This document shows, in pieces, positions 1 to 5,095 of a DNA stretch of 5,176 nucleotides (position 1 is its first letter; each line of letters begins with the position of its first letter). A program made the translations under genes and the position numbers. The notes under the pieces were generated by a model. The model ran no database searches. It saw only the letters and a list, made by a program, of their open reading frames with translations, and had not been told where the DNA came from. Where the stretch lies: assembly GCA_030744095.1 (NCBI GenBank), contig JASLRF010000092.1, forward strand, positions 1 through 5,176, in the 5' to 3' direction. The DNA comes from Pirellulaceae bacterium. GTDB taxonomy: Bacteria > Planctomycetota > Planctomycetia > Pirellulales > Pirellulaceae.

Positions 1-285
1 AGCCCTAGAAATTGCCAAATTCACTGATCTTTCTTGCGAAAAATCCTGTGGACACGTGGCGGACCTTGCCGTGCAAGGCTCAAGCTCGCGAAACTACAGA
101 ACTTGTATCAGGTTTATCTGTACAGATGAGTCAAGTTTTCAGCGACGGACACCGACCGCAGGTTGGTCGGGGAGCGGATCGCCGCAATCGACCGATAGCT
201 CGCGTTGGTCTGAGGCACAGCCTCACTAGCCTAAAACACCGCCGGCAGGGCCGAATTTCCCAAGACCATCGCGGGTGGAGTTGGC
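1..285. other. Gene-poor stretch downstream of arfB, with three short hairpins
   Basis: I see no convincing gene here. Three short perfect inverted repeats are present: CCTTGC/GCAAGG with a 3-nt loop (64-78), CCGACC/GGTCGG with a 7-nt loop (152-170) and TGAGGC/GCCTCA with a 3-nt loop (211-225). None is followed by a T-run on either strand, so I do not call an intrinsic terminator, although the one at 211-225 lies about 60 bases past the arfB stop and could help end that transcript. One + strand frame is open from the left edge (base 2) to a TAG at 227-229, but its translation is rich in Ser, Thr, Arg and Gln and resembles nothing I know. It could be the tail of a gene entering from the left; I think this unlikely. 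Confidence 0.4.
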
Positions 286-708
286 TCAGTCGTCACGAGT
301 GACGCGACCTCGTCCCCGTTTCTTGTCGCTAGTTCGCTGCTTCGCTTGCAAACGACGTTCGCGTGAGGCACGCGATGGTCGTGTTGCCTTGCGAGCTTTG
401 GGAGCGATTGCAACACTGGACAGCATCTCGCGCAGCTTTGCCAGGCAATCTCCCACATTACGTCCTTGATCGCGGAATCGCTGACTTACCACGACAAGTT
501 GGCCCTTGTTGTTGATCCGTCGACGGAACTTTTCCACAAATCGCCCGCGAACGTCCTCAGGCACGCTCGAAGAAGAACTGACCGACCAGTGCAGGGTGAC
601 CTTCGTATTGACCTTGTTGACGTTCTGACCGCCCGGACCACTGCTTCGCGAGTACGTAAAATTGAATTCCTTGAGTGGAACTGCGATTCGATGATTCACA
701 ACTAGCAT
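286..708 (-). CDS. arfB: Alternative ribosome-rescue factor ArfB (YaeJ-type peptidyl-tRNA hydrolase)
   Basis: ArfB is a codon-independent release factor. It enters ribosomes stalled at the 3' end of a non-stop mRNA and hydrolyses the peptidyl-tRNA ester bond, freeing the chain in the cytoplasm. The 140-aa product equals the E. coli YaeJ length. The catalytic GGQ loop is at residues 26-28 within SGPGGQNVNKV, which is the RF-1 domain signature. From about residue 103 the protein becomes a very basic tail (TRPSRASRERRL at 109-120, then KK and RGRGR), the helix that in the known structure fills the empty mRNA entry channel. The near-identity of that tail to E. coli TRPTRASKERRL separates ArfB from RF1/RF2, which also have extra N-terminal domains absent here. 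The ATG at 706-708 puts the N-terminus level with E. coli; no Shine-Dalgarno is evident. It is divergent from the propeller gene with 126 bp between. All key parts look intact. Confidence 0.95.
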   Translation of the reverse strand: MLVVNHRIAVPLKEFNFTYSRSSGPGGQNVNKVNTKVTLHWSVSSSSSVPEDVRGRFVEKFRRRINNKGQLVVVSQRFRDQGRNVGDCLAKLREMLSSVAIAPKARKATRPSRASRERRLQAKQRTSDKKRGRGRVTRDD

Positions 709-769
709 GTGGGGGATCGCTTCAGGAAATCGATGGGTGATGTAGAACCTGCAGGGCGTTAAGAGCTAT

Positions 770-797
770 ATTATCGGCGATTGGCCTGGGAGGCCAA
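770..797 (-). promoter_or_regulatory. Candidate arfB promoter overlapping a dyad
   Basis: Read on the minus strand, TTGGCC (797-792) lies 16 bp from GATAAT (775-770), matching the sigma-70 -35 box at 4/6 and the -10 box at 5/6. This would give a leader of roughly 55 nt before the arfB ATG. The -35 box and most of the spacer coincide with the perfect dyad at 781-797. Planctomycete promoter consensus is poorly known, so this rests on similarity to the E. coli pattern alone. Confidence 0.3.
781..797. promoter_or_regulatory. Perfect 7-bp inverted repeat between divergent genes
   Basis: TTGGCCT and AGGCCAA form perfect 7-bp arms around a GGG loop. The element lies between arfB(-) and the propeller gene(+), 37 bp before the latter's ATG, and covers the -35 region of the candidate arfB promoter. 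It could be an operator for a dimeric regulator or an RNA hairpin in the leader of the + gene. No T-run follows on either strand, so a terminator is unlikely. The repeat is seen directly; its role is inference. Confidence 0.4.
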
Positions 798-834
798 CCA
801 AGTTAACAAGATGGCTTAGTGGGGAGTTTGGAAA

Positions 835-2292
835 ATGCGTCAGCTGCAATGGTCATTCGGTTTTTTGGTGCTGATGTCGATTGGCTGTGCCGATCGCAAC
901 GATGTTGTGTTGCTGTCTTCAGATCTGACGGATGATAATCCCGCAGTTGCCGGTCTGGCGACACGTTCGCAAGGCCGCGACTGGCCAGTTTTTCTGGGCC
1001 CAACGCGCGATAGCAAGTCCAGCGAAATGGGGATCATCACACGGTGGCCGCTCACAGGGCTTCGGATTGTGTGGCAGAAGGATCTTGGCACGGGTTACGG
1101 AATTGGCACGACGAGTCGCGGACGCTATTTTCATTTTGATCGCTGGGACGACACGGCACGCGTGACATGCATGAAAGCAAGGACTGGTGAAGAGATTTGG
1201 CGATTTGAATACCCGACCGAATACGAGGATATGTACGGCTACAACAACGGGCCACGTTGTTCGCCGGTTATCGATGATGACCGGTTGTATGTCTACGGTG
1301 TCGAGGGCGATTTGCACTGCCTCAATGTCAGCGATGGCAGTCTGATCTGGCGGCTTGAGACATGGAGGGAGTTTGGTGTTATTCAGAACTTTTTTGGCGT
1401 GGGCAGTACGCCCGTCGTCGCAGGTGATCTGTTGATCTGCATGGTCGGCGGCAGTCCTCCCGGCAGCCCCGGTCTGCGAGAAAGCGATGGCAATGTCACT
1501 GGCAATGGCTCAGGAATCGTGGCATTCGACAAACATAACGGCGAGGTCAAGTACAAAATCACCGACGAACTGGCCAGTTATGCAAGCTTACAGTTGGCCA
1601 CGATTGATGGACGGCCTTGGTGTTTCGCGTTTTGTCGAGGTGGGCTGGTCGGTTTTGAACCGCAAACGGGACAAATCGATTTTCACTATCCATGGCGATC
1701 GAAAATGCTGGAAAGCGTCAATGCCAGTGTGCCCGTCGTGGTCGGAAACGAAGTCTTCATTTCTGAAACCTATCAGATCGGCAGTTCATTACTTGCCGTC
1801 CGCCCCAAGGGCTTTGACGTGGTGTGGAAGGACGACACCAGCGTTCGCGAAAAAGCGATGAAGACGCATTGGAATACCGCAGTCTACCATGATGGATATT
1901 TGTACGGCTGTAGCGGACGAAACACACCTGACGCGGACTTGCGGTGTATCGAGTGGAAAACCGGCAAGGTTATGTGGGTTGAACAACAGCCGGCAGTGAC
2001 GCGCGAACGGTCTTCGCTGATGTATGTGGATGGCCACTTCGTTTGCTTGGGTGAATTCGGCTCGTTGCGCTTGCTGAAGGCCAATCCCAACAAGTATGAG
2101 GAGGTTGCGCAGGTGACGTTGATGCGCGAAGAACCAGACCCTCAACGTAAGAAGCTGTTTGCCCCGCAGCCGCTGTTGAAGTACCCAGCGTGGGCCGCAC
2201 CGATTCTTTCTCACGGGTTGCTTTATGTACGCGGAGATGACCGCCTTGTCTGTATGGAATTGATCCCACAATCGCCTGCGGATTCGCCCTGA
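835..2292 (+). CDS. PQQ-like beta-propeller lipoprotein (exported, planctomycete type)
   Basis: This 485-aa protein belongs to the PQQ_2/BamB-like propeller group. Residues 1-18 form a short export signal with a hydrophobic core (FGFLVLMSIGC). Cys18 is a candidate lipidated residue, although Ser at -3 makes the lipobox imperfect. After a low-complexity linker comes DWPVFLGPTRDS (49-60), the motif that opens many planctomycete propeller proteins. Repeated blades of the type 'A-D/KxxTGxxxW' follow, including KARTGEEIWRF (114-124), CLNVSDGSLIWRL (162-174), AFDKHNGEVKY (230-240), GFEPQTGQIDF (273-283), AVRPKGFDVVW (321-331) and CIEWKTGKVMW (371-381). With the edges this gives about eight blades. 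GGGGAG at 821-826, 8 nt before the ATG, supports the start. Such folds often act as scaffolds or, less often, bind PQQ. I see no quinoprotein dehydrogenase catalytic set and no neighbouring cytochrome, so a dehydrogenase call is not justified. The substrate or partner is unknown. Confidence 0.88.
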   Translation: MRQLQWSFGFLVLMSIGCADRNDVVLLSSDLTDDNPAVAGLATRSQGRDWPVFLGPTRDSKSSEMGIITRWPLTGLRIVWQKDLGTGYGIGTTSRGRYFHFDRWDDTARVTCMKARTGEEIWRFEYPTEYEDMYGYNNGPRCSPVIDDDRLYVYGVEGDLHCLNVSDGSLIWRLETWREFGVIQNFFGVGSTPVVAGDLLICMVGGSPPGSPGLRESDGNVTGNGSGIVAFDKHNGEVKYKITDELASYASLQLATIDGRPWCFAFCRGGLVGFEPQTGQIDFHYPWRSKMLESVNASVPVVVGNEVFISETYQIGSSLLAVRPKGFDVVWKDDTSVREKAMKTHWNTAVYHDGYLYGCSGRNTPDADLRCIEWKTGKVMWVEQQPAVTRERSSLMYVDGHFVCLGEFGSLRLLKANPNKYEEVAQVTLMREEPDPQRKKLFAPQPLLKYPAWAAPILSHGLLYVRGDDRLVCMELIPQSPADSP

Positions 2293-2301
2293 TAGCCTGC
2301 T

Positions 2302-2364
2302 GATGTTCGTACCAGCGGTACTTGTACCAGTGGGACTTGTAGGCTGTCGTACTTGTAAGCTGGG
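2302..2364. repeat. Degenerate tandem repeat, four copies of 15-16 bp
   Basis: Four consecutive units start near 2302, 2318, 2333 and 2349. The last three share G(T/G)ACTTGTA followed by CCAGTG, GGCTGTC or AGCTGGG. The first is more diverged (about 11 of 16 positions match the second). They begin 10 bp after the propeller gene's stop codon, in the convergent spacer before the isomerase-like gene. Such short arrays are seen in planctomycete intergenic spacers, but I cannot confirm family membership without a genome. Confidence 0.6.
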
Positions 2365-2420
2365 AACAAGCGAAGCGAAGTTCCGGCGATGCCCAAGAAC
2401 GAACAGCTTTCCTTCGCCGG
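2363..2420. repeat. Inverted repeats in the convergent spacer
   Basis: GGAAC (2363-2367) pairs with GTTCC (2380-2384) around a 12-nt loop that is itself a short direct repeat (AAGCG twice). CCGGCGA (2383-2389) pairs with TCGCCGG (2414-2420) around 24 nt. The two pairs overlap by two bases and would compete. They follow directly on the tandem repeats. Lying between two genes that converge, they might help stop transcription from either side, but there is no T-run typical of an intrinsic terminator. Confidence 0.4.
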
Positions 2421-2478
2421 CACGGCCAACACTCGTTGTCCTCCGCCTAGCCGATCGTCAACCTCCAGCCAAAAGCCG

Positions 2479-3294
2479 TTAGCTTGGCGCGGATATTTGC
2501 CACGATTCGAATTTTTGTTTTGAATGAGCCAGTAGATCGTCGTAATCGAATGGCTCGACGTCTTCACCCAAAAGCTTGACGTCGTAACTTCCCCGATAGC
2601 CGCCGTCGGCCAATTTGGAGAAGATCTCGGCAAATGGGACAGCACCTTCGCCAAGGCGACAGCGGTTTTGTTCGCCCGTCGGTCGTTGCTTGGCGTCGCC
2701 CAACTGAACGATCGCGATGCGAGGCACAATGTCGGCCAGTCGTTCAATGGCCGTCGGGTCGAGACCAAAATGGTAGGTGTCGAAAGCCAATTTGATCACG
2801 GGGCTATCAAATTCCTCCAGTAGATCAACCGTCTCGGCCAATTCGGTTAAGAACGTCCAATCGTTGGCACAGCCCGCATCCATCGGTTTGATGGCCAACG
2901 TCACTTCAAATTCCATCGCCACCGGCATGAGTGCCTTCAAGGCGTCGTTCAGCAGCCGGCTTGCGTGGTTTGTTGTGTGACCACCACGGGAACCGCTATA
3001 GACAATTAGACAATCTGCCTGCAGGTCCGCGGTCAGGCGAATGGCATCTCGAGCATCGGCTAGGGCATCGTTATAGGAGCGGCCATCGCTTCCTGTGAAA
3101 CCACCTGCCCACATCAAGTTGGAGGCTCGAAGGCCCATTTCGCTGAGCAGTTCGATACCCTTTTCTTCGCCAAAATCAGACAGCTTCTGGCGCCACACGC
3201 CGATCGACCGAATGCCAGCATCCGCGTAGCGGTGAACATCATCTTCAAAAGACCAGCGATAGGTCGTCAACTCGTTCATCGAAAACAATGCCAT
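2479..3294 (-). CDS. Sugar-phosphate isomerase/epimerase-like TIM-barrel protein with altered metal site
   Basis: The 271-aa product has the xylose-isomerase-like TIM barrel (AP_endonuc_2 family), whose members interconvert ketoses or hydroxy acids with a divalent metal held by Glu, Asp, His and Glu. Visible landmarks are GVWRQKLSDFGEEKG (32-46), NLMWAGGFTGSDGRS (59-73), FDTYHFG (171-177, with the usual Asp172 and His175), VQLGDA (196-201) and GEQNRCRLGEG (207-217). The strand that normally reads 'LAxEPM' reads LAIKPM here, so position 136 is Lys (AAA, 2887-2889). The final 'YxxE' ligand reads YDVK, with Lys240 (AAG, 2575-2577). Gln197 stands where tagatose epimerases have His. The protein may therefore bind metal weakly, or the subfamily may use another chemistry. 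The start at 3292-3294 is chosen because GGAG (3304-3301) lies 6 nt upstream and homologous N-termini begin near 'ALFSMNELTTYRWSFEDDV'. The gene stands alone, divergent from glnB. The substrate is unknown. Confidence 0.85.
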   Translation of the reverse strand: MALFSMNELTTYRWSFEDDVHRYADAGIRSIGVWRQKLSDFGEEKGIELLSEMGLRASNLMWAGGFTGSDGRSYNDALADARDAIRLTADLQADCLIVYSGSRGGHTTNHASRLLNDALKALMPVAMEFEVTLAIKPMDAGCANDWTFLTELAETVDLLEEFDSPVIKLAFDTYHFGLDPTAIERLADIVPRIAIVQLGDAKQRPTGEQNRCRLGEGAVPFAEIFSKLADGGYRGSYDVKLLGEDVEPFDYDDLLAHSKQKFESWQISAPS

Positions 3295-3333
3295 CCGTGT
3301 CTCCAGTCTGTCCGTGCAATTGGGTTCTAAGGT

Positions 3334-3362
3334 AGTATGCCGCATCCTGTTTTCCGTGTAAA
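3334..3362 (-). promoter_or_regulatory. Candidate sigma-70-type promoter of the isomerase-like gene
   Basis: On the minus strand, TTTACA (3362-3357) and CATACT (3339-3334) are separated by exactly 17 bp, matching the consensus at 5/6 and 4/6. Transcription would start near 3327 and give a leader of about 33 nt carrying the GGAG ribosome site. It lies inside the longest possible reading-frame extension of the gene (GTG at 3520-3522), which argues for the shorter start at 3294. Confidence 0.45.
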
Positions 3363-3517
3363 GAAACCGGCGAGCTGGGCTCAACTTTGTCCTGGGCGCT
3401 TTGGGGATCTGCACACAAGCCAGCATGCCTGAAGAGACTTTTTGGGGATCGACTTGTTTGCATGATATCCCAAATGCCAGCTTACAAGGCAGGTCTCGCC
3501 CGCAAACTAGGCGACCA

Positions 3518-3546
3518 CCCACGATCGCTCGGCGTCATGGCGTGGG
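3518..3546. promoter_or_regulatory. Spaced inverted repeat upstream of the sigma-54 promoter, possible activator site
   Basis: CCCACG (3518-3523) and CGTGGG (3541-3546) form perfect 6-bp arms 17 bp apart. The centre lies about 80 bp upstream of the predicted glnB transcription start, within the range where enhancer-binding activators of sigma-54 polymerase sit. The sequence does not match the enterobacterial NtrC site (GCACC-N7-GGTGC), so the regulator, if any, is unidentified. Confidence 0.25.
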
Positions 3547-3587
3547 ATTTCGCCTCATTCCAGGGTGATCCCGAAACAGGCGCCATC

Positions 3588-3603
3588 TGGCACGCCGATT
3601 GCA
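3588..3603 (+). promoter_or_regulatory. Sigma-54 (RpoN) promoter of glnB
   Basis: TGGCACG (3588-3594), four bases, then TTGCA (3599-3603) match the sigma-54 consensus TGGCACG-N4-TTGCW at every defined position. The invariant GG (3589-3590) and GC (3601-3602) are exactly 10 bp apart. With GC at -13/-12, transcription would start near 3614, leaving about 66 nt of leader before the glnB ATG. Sigma-54 is the usual nitrogen-regulation sigma factor, so the position upstream of a P-II gene makes biological sense. The regulator binding upstream is not known from this window. Confidence 0.85.
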
Positions 3604-3634
3604 ACGCAGGACCAGTTCAGTTTCCTTTTGGTTG

Positions 3635-3648
3635 CGCGCCTTGGCGCG
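3635..3648 (+). promoter_or_regulatory. GC-rich hairpin in the glnB leader
   Basis: CGCGCC-TT-GGCGCG is a perfect 6-bp dyad. As RNA it would fold as a 5-bp CGCGC/GCGCG stem closed by a CUUG tetraloop, with two possible wobble pairs below. It would occupy roughly +22 to +35 of the predicted sigma-54 transcript and end 31 nt before the ATG. No T-run follows, so it is not an intrinsic terminator. It may stabilise the 5' end or bind a protein; that is inference. Confidence 0.35.
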
Positions 3649-3679
3649 TGTTGAGTACTCGCATTTGGCGGAGAACCCG

Positions 3680-4018
3680 ATGAAAAAGATTGAGGCTGTC
3701 ATCCGGCACCATAAAGTTGATGAAGTTAAAACAGCCTTGGTGGAGAAGGGCTTTCAGGGGCTCACGATCACCGAAGTTCGCGGTTTCGGCCGACAGAAGG
3801 GCCATTCTGAAACGTATCGCGGCGCAGAATACAAAGTGGACTTCGTGCCGAAGATCAAGCTCGAATTGGTCGTTGCCTCGGGCGATTGTGATTCGGCACT
3901 GGAAACGCTAACGGCCGCAGCACGTACCGGGCAGATTGGCGATGGCAAAGTGTTCGTCAGCGAACTCCAGAACGTCGTGCGAATTCGCACGGGCGAAACT
4001 GGCGAGGATGCCGTCTAA
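3680..4018 (+). CDS. glnB: Nitrogen regulatory protein P-II (GlnB)
   Basis: P-II is a trimeric cytoplasmic sensor that binds ATP/ADP and 2-oxoglutarate and relays carbon-nitrogen status to partners such as glutamine synthetase adenylyltransferase, NtrB-type kinases or ammonium channels. The 112-aa length equals E. coli GlnB. Visible hallmarks are the T-loop GFGRQKGHSETYRGAEY (35-51) with the uridylylation target Tyr51, Lys58 of VPKIK, the B-loop ARTGQIGDGK (81-90) and the C-loop RIRTGE (101-106). Lys3 and Asp54 are as in GlnB rather than GlnK, while FVSELQNVVRIRTGE (92-106) resembles GlnK, so the paralogue label is tentative. His11 replaces the more usual Phe of 'xPFK'. The ATG at 3680 has GGAG 6 nt upstream. 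An upstream TTG in frame (3599) falls in the sigma-54 -12 box and cannot be transcribed from that promoter. No amtB or glnA is adjacent. The stop is 13 bp from the convergent gene. Confidence 0.96.
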   Translation: MKKIEAVIRHHKVDEVKTALVEKGFQGLTITEVRGFGRQKGHSETYRGAEYKVDFVPKIKLELVVASGDCDSALETLTAAARTGQIGDGKVFVSELQNVVRIRTGETGEDAV

Positions 4019-4031
4019 GACGACCATCGTG

Positions 4032-4952
4032 TCACGGTGAATCTGCCCGCTCTGGTTTGGCCTGCTTGGACGTCAATGACCAGGCAGTTATCCACCGGTG
4101 TTCCGTTCGAACCAGTTTGAATTCGTCCTGTAACCGATCTTCCATGTCCGGTAAATGCGCGGCTCCATAGAAGATTCCAACGGTCGTGTGTCCGTCTTTG
4201 ATTGACTTCTTCAGAACAGACATTGCGCGCTTGTTGCGTTCTGTGAGGATGGTCGAACCTTCTGGTCCATCTAACACGGACGTGGATGTCGTAAGGTCGG
4301 AGAGCTGTTCGGCCATGATCCGCTTGAGCTTGATCGTCCGATCCTTCGACAGAAATGCAAATAACATACGGAAGTCGCCTGATCCGGATGGGTCCTTTGA
4401 TTGCTCGGCAATACTCTGCCCCATCATGCGCAAGAACATCTGTGTCATGCTCTCGCCACGGTCCTGCATACTCTTAGAGAATTCAGTTGGTGTCAAATCA
4501 GCGTGCACCATGTTTTTCTTGCGGTAATCAATATGATCCAACTGAAACTCGAGCCCCAGCATGTTCTTCATCCCCACCTGCAAAGCGCTGATGGGATGAG
4601 CCGAACGCTGGCCCGGCTGCGGGACTTCGTTCTTTCTGGCGACCAGTTCGTAGAGCACAACGTCGTACTGCCCGAAGGCCTTGTTCAACTTGTCATAGTA
4701 CGCTTTGTCGCCAACATGAATCGCGCCAATCAAATCGACTTGCAGACGTGTTTCGGCGTCACCCTTGGGGCGGTAGCTAACAACGGATGTCTCTAACGCC
4801 ACAGGTTGGCCATCTGCCGAACGATGCAATCGGACAAAGCTATCGCTTTTCGCTTTGATCTTCTGTGGCTGGTCAGCCAGAGACACGTCGCAGGTGAACG
4901 CGACAATTCCCACAATTGCAAATCGGCCAAGTTGATCCAGAATGTTTGACAT
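4032..4952 (-). CDS. Exported TraB/GumN (TIKI-like) family protein
   Basis: The 306-aa product starts with a Sec-type signal: Arg10, a hydrophobic stretch FAIVGIVAF (11-19) and a likely signal-peptidase I cut after SLA (24-26). The mature part shows the four hallmarks of the TraB/PrgY/GumN group: two GxxH motifs, GAIH (76-79) and GAAH (263-266), a glutamate after the first (Glu102 in LYELV), and an ERN motif (238-240). In animal TIKI proteins related residues form a metalloprotease site. In bacteria the function is mostly unknown, with PrgY linked to pheromone inhibition. The middle (about 130-215) is helical and Met/Lys-rich and has no motif I know. The start at 4950-4952 is chosen because it places the signal peptide at the very N-terminus; a GAGAG about 7 nt upstream is a weak ribosome site. 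The gene is convergent with glnB across 13 bp, so the two transcripts probably overlap. Substrate unknown. Confidence 0.8.
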   Translation of the reverse strand: MSNILDQLGRFAIVGIVAFTCDVSLADQPQKIKAKSDSFVRLHRSADGQPVALETSVVSYRPKGDAETRLQVDLIGAIHVGDKAYYDKLNKAFGQYDVVLYELVARKNEVPQPGQRSAHPISALQVGMKNMLGLEFQLDHIDYRKKNMVHADLTPTEFSKSMQDRGESMTQMFLRMMGQSIAEQSKDPSGSGDFRMLFAFLSKDRTIKLKRIMAEQLSDLTTSTSVLDGPEGSTILTERNKRAMSVLKKSIKDGHTTVGIFYGAAHLPDMEDRLQDEFKLVRTEHRWITAWSLTSKQAKPERADSP

Positions 4953-5039
4953 GGTTCGACTCTCGTTGGGTGGCGCCTTGTAGGTCGGAATACCGTGGTT
5001 GTGCCGCCTCGGCATGATAGCGTTCGAGCTGCATATCGT

Positions 5040-5053
5040 AACGCAAGTGCGTT
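5040..5053. promoter_or_regulatory. Inverted repeat just downstream of the TraB-like gene's candidate promoter
   Basis: AACGCA-AG-TGCGTT has perfect 6-bp arms. It would cover about +8 to +21 of the predicted transcript, 87 nt before the ATG at 4952. That is a typical place for a repressor operator. As RNA it could form a 5-bp stem with a 4-nt loop. The dyad is seen directly; function is inferred. Confidence 0.35.
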
Positions 5054-5067
5054 GCAAATCTATGGAA

Positions 5068-5095
5068 AGTATACCGCCCGATGGGCCAACGGCAA
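5068..5095 (-). promoter_or_regulatory. Candidate promoter of the TraB-like gene
   Basis: On the minus strand, TTGCCG (5095-5090) and TATACT (5073-5068) are 16 bp apart, matching the sigma-70 boxes at 4/6 and 5/6. Transcription would begin near 5061, giving a leader of about 110 nt. Beyond it (5096-5176) I see only a weak CCGCG/CGCGG inverted repeat (5104-5123) and no gene. Confidence 0.4.

Larger units (their letters stand above)
3295..3679. other. Divergent control region between the isomerase-like gene and glnB
   Basis: These 385 bases hold no convincing gene. Frames that cross them are N-terminal extensions of the flanking genes or unrelated shadow reading. In order the region contains the ribosome site and a sigma-70-like promoter for the leftward gene, a 10-bp direct repeat (TTTGGGGATC at 3400-3409 and 3441-3450, 41 bp apart start to start), a spaced inverted repeat (3518-3546), a sigma-54 promoter (3588-3603), a GC-rich leader hairpin (3635-3648), an 8-bp palindrome GAGTACTC (3653-3660) and the glnB ribosome site GGAG (3670-3673). 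Confidence 0.6.

Noticed and set aside
2..229. Frame open from the left edge to a TAG, possibly the tail of an upstream + strand gene
   Set aside because: The translation is low in hydrophobic residues and lacks any recognisable motif; 75 open codons can occur by chance at this GC content. Sequence left of the window would decide.
12..302. TTG-started open frame of 96 codons on the + strand
   Set aside because: It has no ribosome site, an Arg/Ser/Gln-rich composition without domain signs, and its end overlaps the 3' end of the well-supported arfB on the other strand.
835..2292. Quinoprotein (PQQ-dependent) alcohol or glucose dehydrogenase as product of the propeller gene
   Set aside because: It has blade motifs only, is shorter than those enzymes, and shows no heme site, disulfide pair or catalytic Asp/Glu context that I can recognise.
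2223..2768. 181-codon minus-strand frame across the repeat spacer and the isomerase-like gene's 3' end
   Set aside because: About half of it is a shadow of the isomerase-like gene in another frame; the rest translates the tandem repeats (QVPLVQVPLV).
3295..3522. N-terminal extension of the isomerase-like protein to a GTG at 3520-3522
   Set aside because: The extra 76 residues do not resemble the family, a good GGAG site precedes the ATG at 3294, and a promoter candidate lies inside the extension.
3599..3679. N-terminal extension of GlnB to a TTG at 3599
   Set aside because: The TTG is part of the sigma-54 -12 box, upstream of the predicted transcript, and P-II proteins begin at MKKI, which has its own GGAG site.
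3387..3683. 98-codon + strand frame in the isomerase/glnB control region
   Set aside because: It runs through the sigma-54 promoter and the glnB leader, has no ribosome site and no recognisable domain.
4953..5057. N-terminal extension of the TraB-like protein to a TTG at 5055-5057
   Set aside because: It would bury the signal peptide 35 residues inside the protein, and the TTG lies only a few bases past the predicted transcription start.
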